A DNA stretch of 64,000 nucleotides from Glutinoglossum americanum (lineage: Eukaryota > Ascomycota > Geoglossomycetes > Geoglossales > Geoglossaceae). The position numbers and the translations under genes are program-made. Below, piece after piece: positions 43,364-52,864 of this stretch (the first letter of the stretch is position 1; the number at the start of each line of letters is the position of its first letter). The stretch is taken from positions 19,678 to 83,677 of the forward strand of contig JAGHQL010000118.1 of assembly GCA_020080175.1 (NCBI GenBank). The letters are read 5' to 3'. The notes under the pieces were generated by a model, which had not been told where the DNA came from, made no database searches, and saw nothing but the letters and a program-made list of their open reading frames with translations.

Positions 43364-45468
43364 ATGTGGGACATGAGCCTTGTCGAGAAGCTCACGCAGT
43401 GCAACTTACCAACGGATCAATATCCTGAGGTTTTAATTGCGTTCGTTCTGCTTCTCGCGCTTGCTGGAACGTTTTGGCTCTGGACACGTGAGGATGAAAG
43501 CGCGGTGCCTTATACCGTAGATGTCCCTCATCAATGCCTCTCTGGTTGGGATGGAGAGCTCCTGAAGGAGCCCTCCCTAAAGGTACGCGCGTTGTTGCTC
43601 TTGTTGTATCCCAATGGAAGGCTTTTGACACTCGATCTAGGCACCCGGCACAACACTCATTCAATGCTATTGCCCTGCAAACGGCAAGCTTCTGGGGACA
43701 GTCAACCCTGCAAGTACCACTGCTATTGATAGGGCAATCGCAAAGGCACAAGAAGCCCAGGTTGAATGGGCAAAGACAGGTTTTGCTCAACGGCGACGGG
43801 TGTTGCAGTCACTACTAAGGTGCGTGAGGACCAACTTCACGGCCCCTGCGCGAACAGAGTCAATAACTCATATCTTCAAAAATTAGGCACATCCTCGAGA
43901 ATCAGACTAGTATATCAACAGCTGCTTGTCTGGATTCCGGTAAAACTCGAATTGATTCTTCGTTTGGTGAAATATTGGTTACAGTAGAGAAACTCAAATG
44001 GACAATCCTGCATGGAGAGAAAGCACTTAGGAGTGAGCGACGGCCAACAAATCTTCTGATGTGCTACAAGGCCAATGAAGTCAGGTGGGAGCCATTGGGC
44101 GTTGTAGCGGCCTGTGTCAGTTGGAAGTAGGTCATCGTCTAACTACTTCCTGAGTAATACACTAACTAGGGTTAATAGCTATCCGGTGAGCTATACTTTT
44201 TCCCGCAGCCCTACGTGTTGGTCGTTATTCATCATTGCACTAGTTTCACAACCTTATGGGTCCAATAATATCTGCCATCTTCGCTGGCAATGGTATTGTT
44301 ATTAAGGGGTCTGAGAATACAGCCTGGTCCACAACGTATTTCACGAATATTATACGTTTGGCTCTTCAGGCATGCGGCCATTCTCCTGCTCTTGTCCAAC
44401 CGATCATTTGCTGGCCTTCTGTCGCACCGCATCTGACATCTCACCCGGGAATCAGCCATATCACATTTATTGGGTCTAGGAGCGTAGCTTACGCAGTCGC
44501 AACATCTGCAGCAAAGAGCTTAACACCAGTCTGCGTTGAGCTGGGTGGAAAGGATGCGGCGGTTGTACTAGATGATGTCACAGACATAAAGAAGGTTGCC
44601 AGCATCCTCCTTCGTGGCGTTTTCCAGAGTGCGGGCCAGAACTGCATTGGAATCGAGCGCATCGTCGCCTGCCAAGGCATCTACCACCAACTGGTAAAAA
44701 TACTGGAGCCCCGAGTTAAGTCGCTTCGGCTGGGAAGCGCCCTCGATGAAGGCGGAGACGATGTAGACGTGGGCGCTATGATCTCAAGCAACAGTTTTGA
44801 TAGGCTAGAGCAGCTCATCGTCGATGCCACGAATAGAGGCGCCCGGTGCCTCGTCGGTGGGAATCGCTACACCCATCCCCGTTACCCTCAGGGCCACTAC
44901 TTTACACCAACGTTGCTAGTGGATGTGACTCCCGATATGGCCATCGCTCAAGAAGAGACTTTCGCGCCCATCTGCTTGGTGATGAAGGCGAGAGACGTTG
45001 ATGACGCGATCCGCATTGCAAACTCAACAAGATATGGACTCGGGGCTAGCGTCTTTGGTCGCTCTCAGAGAGACCTGGAGAGGGTAGTCAAGTCTTCCAA
45101 GACGGGTATGGTAAGCGTGAATGATTTTGCTGTCTATTATGCCGTCCAGCTGCCCTTTGGCGGCGTCAAAGGCTCCGGTAAGTCTTACCTCCAGTCCTAG
45201 TAGGTTAAACGGCTTCTGATGAGTATGCACGCCAGGCTATGGACGTTTTGCCGGTGAAGAAGGTCTCCGCTCGCTTTGCAGCACGAAAGCGGTCTGCCGT
45301 GATCGGTTCCCCAGACTTATCAACACGGCAATCCCCAAACCGCTTGACTATCCTATCGCCAGCGCTAAAAAGGGGTGGGAAATGTGTGTTGGTATCGTGG
45401 AACTAGGGTATGGTGAGACACTGAAGAGACGTGTGGCGGGGCTGTGGAGGCTAGCACGCAACGCGTGA
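43364..45468 (+). CDS. MSC7: Msc7-type membrane-anchored aldehyde dehydrogenase
   Basis: Six exons: 43364-43582, 43641-43819, 43887-44126, 44179-44185, 44244-45177 and 45236-45468, total 603 residues. Aldehyde dehydrogenases oxidise aldehydes with NAD(P)+. Unlike cytosolic members this one has an N-terminal membrane helix (about residues 21-40, VLIAFVLLLALAGTFWLW), as in yeast Msc7. Catalytic marks are ELGGKDAAVVLDD (the general base Glu), SAGQNCIGIERI (the catalytic Cys), and QEETFAPICLV. The fourth exon is only 7 bp; it completes SWNYPFHNLMGP, a conserved motif. A second in-frame ATG lies three codons after the first. The C-terminal 75 residues hold the GYGRFAGEEGLRSLC motif. Confidence 0.94.
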
Positions 45469-45792
45469 GTCTATATGTGATATTGTTATTCATAATTGAC
45501 TCCCTGGTTTTTCTTTAGACTGTATGTATATCTCAGTGCTTCTATTTATCCACTCTGCTGTTTCTGCCTATACCACACCAAATGCGCATGCAAAAGATTG
45601 AAGAGAAGGCTTCTAGACAGCGGTATCTTTTTCGCTGATCTTATTTTATAAAGACTGGAGAAGTGAAAGAAAGCGTTTTGCTTAGAAAATAATATACCTC
45701 TCAAATCCTCACCCTCTGACACGGACGCCACAAACCCCTGAAAGATATCGACATCGAACCTCCCCCCCTCCTGTTCTTACGAACCCCTTAAA
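45469..45792. other. Intergenic between converging genes
   Basis: 324 bp holding the 3' ends of MSC7 and the small hydrophobic gene. Nothing else was seen. Confidence 0.4.
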
Positions 45793-46036
45793 TTACCGCA
45801 CTCTCCCCCTCCTCCCCCCCCTCCCACACGTCAAACAAGAAATGATAATATCGATCAGCGAGACCACTCCCGATATGATGGCGTGTATGATAGAGCCGAT
45901 TACGTTTACGATTCCCATTAAGCAGGAGCCTATGGCTTGGAGGACGCCGCGAATCTGTGTTGGTGGGTTTGTTAGTGAGTGTGGGGCCCGATTGGGTGAT
46001 TGGGAGGGGTGTTACGCAGGATACGACAGCACCCAT
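45793..46036 (-). CDS. Small hydrophobic fungal protein, 60 residues
   Basis: Exons 46016-46036 and 45793-45954, joined over a 61 bp intron, give 60 residues. The sequence starts MGAVVSC and continues IRGVLQAIGSCLMGIVNVIG, then a hydrophobic helix with SLIDIIISCLTCG, and ends in an Arg/Gly-rich tail. The pattern MGAxVSC...IISCLTCGR with the intron after the seventh codon recurs in many filamentous ascomycete genomes as an uncharacterised small protein. Gly2 could be myristoylated and the nearby Cys palmitoylated, which I infer from MGxxxS/C alone. Its role is unknown. It is easy to miss because the first exon has only seven codons. Confidence 0.75.
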
Positions 46037-46764
46037 TTTTAATGTGGGTTTTCTCTGCGGGTGATTGGAAGGTTGAAAGGCTGATTTGGGACGGAAGTGA
46101 GGTTTGTCTCCTCTTTAGTCTCTTTTTATATATAAAAGGACGGCCTCAGTTCGTTTCGTCGCTTCGACAATAGTTCGTTATATTGCTGTCCTATTTTAGT
46201 CGAAAACGAAAGATGGCAGCGGCGAGATGCCCCTTATAAGGATCGGGGGCGATGACACGTAAGGAGAAGAGACTGCTAATGTTGACCTCATAGCTTTTTC
46301 ACGAATAAACAGGGCATTTTTGTATGATCGACCAAGTTCGGGATTTTCTAGATAAACTATGACGCAGGCGGCTCTTTGCCGATCCCCTGGACAAGTTTTT
46401 TTTTTACTCGGCGAATAAATTCTCCGATCGGATGCACCAGCCAACTAGGCCCCGACCAGCCCATTCAGAGAGCAGAATAAAAGATATCAAGATCGAATTA
46501 GCTCTTAGGTTTGGGGGTACATGCCATACCTCTACATGGTACATAAACCAACAATCTAAGAAATTTCCCACCTCGAACTCTCCTGTGAACCGCCTTTGAA
46601 AACTCCCCCGAATCAAGCCAAGAGGTAGGATATCCAGAGATACAAGTCGTTCGAAAATAGAGAGGTGGGTCGAGGTGGGGGTTTCGGGAAGAGGGAAAGA
46701 AGGAGAACCGTGAGAATGAGAGAATGAGATGGTATAAGAGATTAATTGTATCCTGGATATAACC
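46037..46764. promoter_or_regulatory. Spacer with a TATA-like element
   Basis: 728 bp between two leftward genes. TATATATAAAAGG at 46129-46141 reads as a TATA box to the right, with no gene found in that direction. The segment should hold the promoter of the small hydrophobic gene and the 3' end of IVY1. Confidence 0.3.
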
Positions 46765-48153
46765 CTATTCCGTAACATGGTCAGTCAAACCATCAGTTGC
46801 GCCCCAAACCCTCTCTCCCTCTACCCCCCCCTGAGGCGGATCCGTTCCACTCCTCCCCCTTTCGCTTCTCCCCCCTTCCTGCGGCATCTCTTCTCTATCC
46901 TCTTCCTCCCCAGAATCCTGCTCTTCCCATGGACTACGAGCCTCGCCAACACCAGCATTATCACCACCTCTGGCTTCCTCGGTTTCTCCCTCCCTACGAC
47001 GGTTACTGGGAGAGGGTGAGAAAGGCCTTAGCCCCCTCGACGAATTGATAGCATCATCGATCCCCCTCCCAGAAAAGATGCTTCTCTCATCATCCTCTCC
47101 TTCGTAGTCTGATAGTGCTCCAGTAAGGCTCTGGTACCTGTCTCCTGATGTAAATGCTCCAGCGCTACCGTATCGGCTGTGTCCAGTTGCGGCAGTTTGG
47201 TCGACAGGGCTAACAGGCAAGATACTCTTCGTAGGAAGTATGCTAAAGAATTTTCTCGATCCGTTCACCTCCCCAGCGCCATTTATTTCCGCCTCGGAAG
47301 AGAATGGATCGCCGGAGCGCTCCAGGAGCTCGTCAAGTCCACCGCCCGACCATCCTTTCCTTGCTAGATTCTCATAGATCTCGACTTCCGCGCGAACTAG
47401 CATGGACGAGGAATCTAGGATTTTGTTTGATGTCTCTTGGCCTGCAAACAGCAAGTTACGGGAATGCGTCGAATGTAAAGCCGTTAATCCGTCCAGCATT
47501 AAGGTTAACTGAACTAAATGACCCCGAAACCGCCCGATATCCCTCTTCCGCTCCTTCTGTAGCTTAGCACCCTCCTTCTCCATACGCCGTATCTCCCGCG
47601 TCCGGGTCTTAACCTCCTTCTGGTATCCGACATCCTCTTCTTCAATCTTCCTTTTCCATCCATCAAGTTCATGCAGTAATGGGACTTCGAAAGAGCGATA
47701 GACCGTCTCACTTAGGATCAGCTGATGGTTAGCAACGAGATGGTGCACACCACCCGAAGTCATCAAAGAGTCCGCGGTGCACGGGCCAGATGTGGTGTAT
47801 GAGTTGGATATGGAGGAAGGGTTAAAAAGAGGTGGAGAACGGGCTTCCTTTAACCGGGCGCATGATTCCAGAGCAGTACCAAAAGCTGATGCGGCGTTTG
47901 AAAGGGCTGAGAGTGCCAACCGATATGCTTTTGCCGTCGAAAGTAGATCCGTGTATGCCTCTTGAGATTTTTGGAGATCAGCTTTAGTGAGAACAGCAAA
48001 TGTTTGGCTTGGGGGTGGAGGAGGAAGAGGTAAGTTGAGAGTTGAGATTGGATTAGCGGTGGAGGCGCATGAATGAGTTGGTGACGGTGGGACGGGGGGA
48101 AGCTCCCCGGCTAATAACGATGTTGTTTCTGGGTTAGCAGATGACGAGGCCAT
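46765..48153 (-). CDS. IVY1: Ivy1-like vacuolar phospholipid-binding protein
   Basis: A single exon of 462 residues, close to yeast Ivy1 (453). Ivy1 is an inverse-BAR-like protein on the vacuole that binds phospholipids, Ypt7 and the HOPS subunit Vps33. The N-terminal 45 residues are Pro/Ser-rich. A long helical part follows: DLQKSQEAYTDLLSTAKAYR, GGVHHLVANHQLILSETVYR, and a strongly charged coiled coil around residues 165-205 (EVKTRTREIRRMEKEGAKLQ). After about residue 270 the chain is low-complexity and very acidic. The helical core is what identifies it; the long acidic tail is poorly conserved. Confidence 0.75.
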   Translation of the reverse strand: MASSSANPETTSLLAGELPPVPPSPTHSCASTANPISTLNLPLPPPPPSQTFAVLTKADLQKSQEAYTDLLSTAKAYRLALSALSNAASAFGTALESCARLKEARSPPLFNPSSISNSYTTSGPCTADSLMTSGGVHHLVANHQLILSETVYRSFEVPLLHELDGWKRKIEEEDVGYQKEVKTRTREIRRMEKEGAKLQKERKRDIGRFRGHLVQLTLMLDGLTALHSTHSRNLLFAGQETSNKILDSSSMLVRAEVEIYENLARKGWSGGGLDELLERSGDPFSSEAEINGAGEVNGSRKFFSILPTKSILPVSPVDQTAATGHSRYGSAGAFTSGDRYQSLTGALSDYEGEDDERSIFSGRGIDDAINSSRGLRPFSPSPSNRRREGETEEARGGDNAGVGEARSPWEEQDSGEEEDREEMPQEGGRSERGRSGTDPPQGGVEGERVWGATDGLTDHVTE

Positions 48154-48497
48154 CGTCGCCAGAGTCGTCGAGCCGAGTATTGTTGTCAGGCTGTTGACTC
48201 GGGTCCTCCCTCTAGGTGCAGCACTATGTCCCGAGAACCGGTGAAGAAAGGATGTTGCGTAGTCTTGGTGTTGATCAACGAGCTATAACTTAGGCTTAAG
48301 CAAATAAATTCTCCTACAAGTGTAAGGTTGTAGGCGATATTTAGGCGATGCCATTATCCCCTGAGCCTCGCCCGTGCACCATCCCCCACACCCGCCTTAC
48401 TTTGTTTACTCTATAGTGGGGGTTAGTTCTTGGCATGAGGCTACTCACCCAAAAACAAGAACAAACATCATTCTATATCCTCTAAAGAAGAGCCACA
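48154..48497. promoter_or_regulatory. Divergent promoter of IVY1 and the thioesterase gene
   Basis: 344 bp between divergent genes. No TATA box or other clear motif was seen. Confidence 0.4.
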
Positions 48498-49581
48498 ATG
48501 TCTACTCCAGGGGCCATCGTGATTCCTGCGGTTACCAAGCATACAGCTACCGTCATCTTAGCGCACGGTTTGGGTGATACGTAAGCTTTGTTCTCCATTA
48601 ATGAGTTCCTGCATGTATACATCTTGTGCCATAGCTAACAGAGTACAGTGGTGCCGGATGGTGAACTTCTCTTTGCAAACAGGACCTCAACCACCTGCGG
48701 CCAGTTGACGGGCATATAGGGCCGGTATTGCGCGGAACTTCCGCCGTCGTTCGAAACTTGATGAAGTTGCTTTTATATTCCCGAATGCCCCCACTATTCC
48801 TATCACCATCGTACGTCCCATCCAAAGCAACAGAATCCGACAAGGTGCTGACGGCTAATAGAATGGAGGGATGAGGATGCCTGGCTGGTATGTTCTGCCT
48901 CCTCTTCTTCCTTGCAGCTTCTGATGTGTCTCTCGGCTAGGTTTGATATCAGAAGGCTTAAAAATGCTGTCAGTACCACGACAGACTCATCCTGGTAACC
49001 GCAATGCTGACTCCATCCATGAAGACATCCGTTGAAGACCTCAGTCGGGAAGAGGATGAGGAAGGAATACTTCGCTGCCGCGATTACTTTCATTCCCTCA
49101 TCCGAGATGAGACGACTAACAAAGGCATTCCGTCGGAACGTATCGTCATAGGTGGCTTTTCGCAAGGTGGAGCGATTACTCTCCTTTCTGGCGTGTCCTG
49201 TCCCACCAAACTTGGTGGCATCTTTGGACTGTCAAGCTACCTACCCCTACGGGACAAACTGAAAGATATGATACCGAGCGACAATCCGAATAGTAACACG
49301 AAAATATTTATGGCGCATGGAATGGAAGACCCCTTAGTTAGGTATGACTGGGGCATCAAAACCGGAGAGAAGTTAACAGAATTGGGTTATACAGTGGATT
49401 TTCGCGGTTATGCGTATGCTCCAATTTCTCGGTAATATTATGGTTTCGGTTCAGTCATACACTAACATGTAGATGCAGTGGCCTAGATCATTCTGCGGAT
49501 GTTAGAGAGTTGGACCACTTTGAAAATTATCTTGCGGAGGTATTGCCGCCAACTAAGGATGACCAGCTCTCAGAACTGTGA
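48498..49581 (+). CDS. Acyl-protein thioesterase 1
   Basis: Seven exons: 48498-48580, 48649-48660, 48720-48810, 48862-48887, 48941-48968, 49025-49413 and 49479-49581, total 243 residues. The enzyme removes palmitate from proteins such as Ras and G-alpha and is a serine hydrolase of the carboxylesterase/phospholipase family. The conserved order is LAHGLGDTGAGW, F-I-F-P-N-A-P-T-I-P-I-T, NGGMRMPGWFDI, then GGFSQGGAITLLSG with the catalytic Ser, the catalytic Asp in EDPLVRYDWG, and the catalytic His in GLDHSADV. Exons of 12, 26 and 28 bp are unusually small but are required by the motifs. The intron at 48969 uses a weaker GTCAGT donor. Yeast counterpart: YLR118C. Confidence 0.93.
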
Positions 49582-49927
49582 TACACATGGCCACCCAGCT
49601 TGCCTTACTTCCAAGCTTCCAAGTTTAAGGGGATATTAGCTAGACAGGGCAACATTATGAAATACTGGCTCTTCACAAGAGGTGGTGGGGCTACGTAGAC
49701 TGATCGTAGTTTGTTGATTAGATTACAAGGCTCTAACGGCACCCTAGGTCCTCAGTATCCGTGCAAGTGTTTTGTGAAACCACCAAATATCTATGCAATT
49801 TTGCTAAAAGAGATGGACTGAGCTGCAACCGACGCCGAATGTATTTGATCACCTAGACCACTACGCAGCCAACACCATCAACCACCGCCCCCTGAGAGTA
49901 TTCCGGCCCACGAGTCGCCCATAGATT
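49582..49927. other. Intergenic between converging genes
   Basis: 346 bp holding the 3' ends of the thioesterase and pyruvate carrier genes. No other feature was seen. Confidence 0.45.
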
Positions 49928-50574
49928 CTACTTTGTTGCATTCTGCACCATGGCCGTAGACTTATCCACAATTTCCTTCGTTTGACCAACAGTCTTGTCC
50001 TTAACGCCCTCCGGTTCCTCCACCACAGTAGATCCCTTGATGCTTCGCCGGTACATGAAAATTCGGCTAACTTGCACTGTGCCGACGCACCCAAGAAAGA
50101 AATTTACTGCCGCCAACCTATGGCAGGTGCCGTGACGTTAGTGGATGAAGGCCCACGACTGATCAGCTAGGGGAGGCGTACAGGTAGTTCTTTGGTTTTA
50201 TGATCAAGCACCAACGGGTCCAGATAGCGCCGGTGCATGTAAGCGCGATGTTTTGTGTAAGAGAAAGCTTTTCGGCGGGACGATAAAAGTCACCGATTCC
50301 AGCAATAACAAGTGCCCACTATTTCCAGAGACATTAACCCCTACTCCTGCCCTTAAATATGCATTGCTAGAGGGTATCGATTTACCTTCATAACCGGAGC
50401 CCTGGGAGGCAATTTTAGCAATAGAGCAATCACTAAACTGATGGCGGCCTACCAGAAATGGACGGTTTTTAAGCCAATGGGACTGTTCCATAACCGCAGG
50501 AGTGCGGACTGCTTTGGAGTCGCAGTCGCATCCACTGTTTGAAACCTTCGCCCTATAGGTCTTCCAAAGGGCAT
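49928..50574 (-). CDS. MPC2: Mitochondrial pyruvate carrier, MPC2 type
   Basis: Exons 50453-50574, 50386-50401, 50182-50318 and 49928-50117 encode 154 residues. MPC proteins form a heterodimer that imports pyruvate across the inner mitochondrial membrane. The N-terminus MPFGRPIGRRFQT is basic. The diagnostic blocks are WNSPIGLKTVHFWAPVMKWA, RPAEKLSLTQNIALTCTGAI, WTRWCLIIKPKNYLLAAVNF and FLGCVGTVQVSRIFMYRRS, covering three membrane helices. The second exon is 16 bp and carries most of WAPVMK. The short open frame at the 3' end begins with TTG, so it is an exon and not a separate gene. It is divergent from a complex I gene 284 bp away. Confidence 0.93.
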
Positions 50575-50858
50575 TCTAGCTGCCCTCGAGACCTTGAAGA
50601 GACGAAATGCTGGTCGCATGATGGATTGAATATCGAGGTGGCGATTAACCCAGTCTCGAGTGAGTCCAAAATCAAAGGAAATATGCTATTGAAGACAATA
50701 ATAGTATTTATTGAATGGTCAATGGTAAAAGAAGAAAACGTTGAGGTTCCAGGTGAACTGTTGGCTCCACAATGGAAAACCTTAGTCATCTCATCACATC
50801 ACACCCGAACCGCACCTCTCCCGAAGCGTCACCCAATTACTCACCCAATACCATCAAA
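50575..50858. promoter_or_regulatory. Shared promoter of two mitochondrial genes
   Basis: 284 bp between divergent MPC2 and NDUFA2 homologues. The right part has CATCACATCACACCC near 50790-50805. No TATA box was seen. Confidence 0.45.
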
Positions 50859-51317
50859 ATGTCTGCCAAATATGCATTCACCAAAAGCCTCAAGGAAGTG
50901 CGTTTTCTCTTCTGCCAGACTTCCGACCACAGTGCTGGTACACGGTAATTTTCGTCTTTCAATTGGTCCCAGCTCATACGTTGGCCATTGAGACTTACAA
51001 ACGACCAGGACGTTCCTCTCGAGAGCATATCCTACCATGAAGAAGAACAACCCGCAGACACCGATCATGATCCGAGAGGCTTCTGGCACGGAACCGAGGG
51101 TGTTTGCGAGATACGGTATAGCCCCCAAGCCCGAATCAAGCATTTCTGCCACTAATGTATTTATGTGCTGCAGAGTTTGGCAGAGAAGAGCATGAGTCCT
51201 TAGCTGGTCAGTCAAACCAATTCCTCATTCCCTGTTTTACCTTGGCTGACGCTATTTGTAGGCCTGAGCGACAAGGAAGTCGAGGACAAGGTCACAGGGC
51301 TCGTCAAGAGGAGTTGA
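50859..51317 (+). CDS. NADH:ubiquinone oxidoreductase subunit NDUFA2/B8
   Basis: Exons 50859-50944, 51009-51115, 51174-51206 and 51262-51317 encode 93 residues, the family length (Neurospora 10.5 kDa subunit). It is an accessory subunit of the peripheral arm of respiratory complex I with a thioredoxin-like fold. Marks are MSAKYAFTKSLKEVRFLFCQ, QTSDHSAGTRTFLSRAYPTM, PIMIREASGTEPRVFARYEF and GREEHESLAGLSDKEVED. All four exons are short and every junction keeps the frame. Saccharomyces lacks complex I, which supports a non-Saccharomycete host. Confidence 0.95.
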
Positions 51318-51482
51318 GATCCTTCGAAATACCCGCACAACATCACTAGATTCCAGAAACACCATTAAGCCCGAAGTGCATTTACACTAGTTCATGTCTC
51401 ATACGATGTACCAATGCTACCATTAATATACTTTACCTGAGCAATTTATCAAAATCAGTCCCTGCCGTGAAATGGCAGGCAT

Positions 51483-52490
51483 TCAGCTAGATGGGACATT
51501 GCCGAACCGGTACTGTGCCCAACTCAAACCACCTTCCACCAAGGTAAAGATTCTTGTTCCGACATCGTTGCCAGCAGCCCCTGCTCCAACGTGTATGGGC
51601 AATAAGTGTTCGAATGACGGGTGCGCCTCCCTCGCATCCTCCCTCTTCAACAGACCAGCCAGCTTTCCCTGTCGCTCCGCCGGGGGAGCTATGGCAGCGC
51701 TATGGAGTGCTTCATCAAAACTAATAGCATATGGCATGGGTTCCGACCTGCTGAGGCTGAACCGGGAATCGCGCAGGTTGTGGACGGCCATGCCCGAGAC
51801 GACGATTTGGATGTTCTCGGATCGAAGCTTTGATAATGCTTGCCCGAGGCGATAATGTTGGTCAGGGTCGTCAGAGTTAAAGAGGGAAAGCTGAACTATA
51901 GGTACGTTGAGAGGGTTCTCGTTGGGTTCAAAGGCTTCAAGTTCAGATCTAATCAGACCCCATACTTTAAATCTCATGTTGACTACTCACCACACTTAAA
52001 GCTTGCCCAGACTCCGTGGTCGAGACCGCGTTCCACTCCTTCCACTTCAATTCCAGCCCCTCTCAGAAGTGAGATGGTTTTTTCCGCCACTTCCCTACTC
52101 CCAACATTCGGGTACCTCTCCTTGTAGTAGTGGCTGGGGAATCCATAGAAACTTTCAAGCACCACATCCGTTAACCCTAATTCCAGGCTTTGGCTCAATT
52201 GGATTTCATACTCATAGATTAGTTCAGCCATCCCTGAAGTGTTGATCTGTACTTTGTTCTTTCTAGCCTGCCAATGTGCAGAGACGACGACGACGGCCTT
52301 TGGCCTGACCTTTGCGGTTATTTCCTTGCCGATCTGCTGGAGTTTTTTGTACGCCGGATGATCTACATCATACATGATGTTCGGCTTATATGTTCATTCA
52401 TGCGTCAGCCGAATCCCCGAATATCCAGGAGACGACACTTAATCTGCCACTTACGCCACCATGGCTCAGAAAGTAAACTGGCGTATTCAT
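51483..52490 (-). CDS. DODA-type extradiol ring-cleavage dioxygenase
   Basis: Exons 52455-52490, 51991-52384 and 51483-51934 give 293 residues. The LigB/DODA family cleaves catechol-type rings such as DOPA using a metal ion. Likely metal ligands are His in TPVYFLSHGGPNIM, His in VVSAHWQARK and His in VSGMAVHNLRD; DHGVWASFK and FPSHYYKERYPN are further family marks. For the second intron I used the acceptor CTTGAAG, giving SFKCAFEPNENPLNVPIVQL, which matches the family; an AG 14 bp earlier would break the frame. The first exon is only 12 codons. Natural substrate unknown. Confidence 0.9.
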
Positions 52491-52864
52491 AGGAAAGTCC
52501 ATTCTAGCGACCTTATTTGCGAGAAATTTCCCAAGCACAAAATCTAGTCGCCGTTATAGTAACAACTATGATAAGCGTTTTTATGCTTGATTTTGCCTCA
52601 AAAATTTACAATATGGGCGAAATCTTCGATTCACTGCTTCTGTTTATAATCGAACCGACGGTTATGGTTCTTACTAATCCCGGGCGATTTCCGCCTGCGG
52701 AAGAGTTTCCGCTTTCCCCTTTCGCCTTGCCCTAATCATTGAGCTTACCAAGACTCTCGGACCCCAATGCCCACATCCACGTCCGCATCTGCACAGAGAC
52801 TCTCCAGTGGACACCATTAATTAAGAGGGGGGAAATGAGATGTTTACCCATAAATCATAACTCA
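52491..52864. other. Spacer between two leftward genes
   Basis: 374 bp holding the dioxygenase promoter and the 3' end of SKT5. No other feature was seen. Confidence 0.4.

Noticed and set aside
46404-46778. 124-codon minus-strand frame after IVY1
   Set aside because: It overlaps the IVY1 stop region, has no family features and is most likely 3' untranslated sequence.
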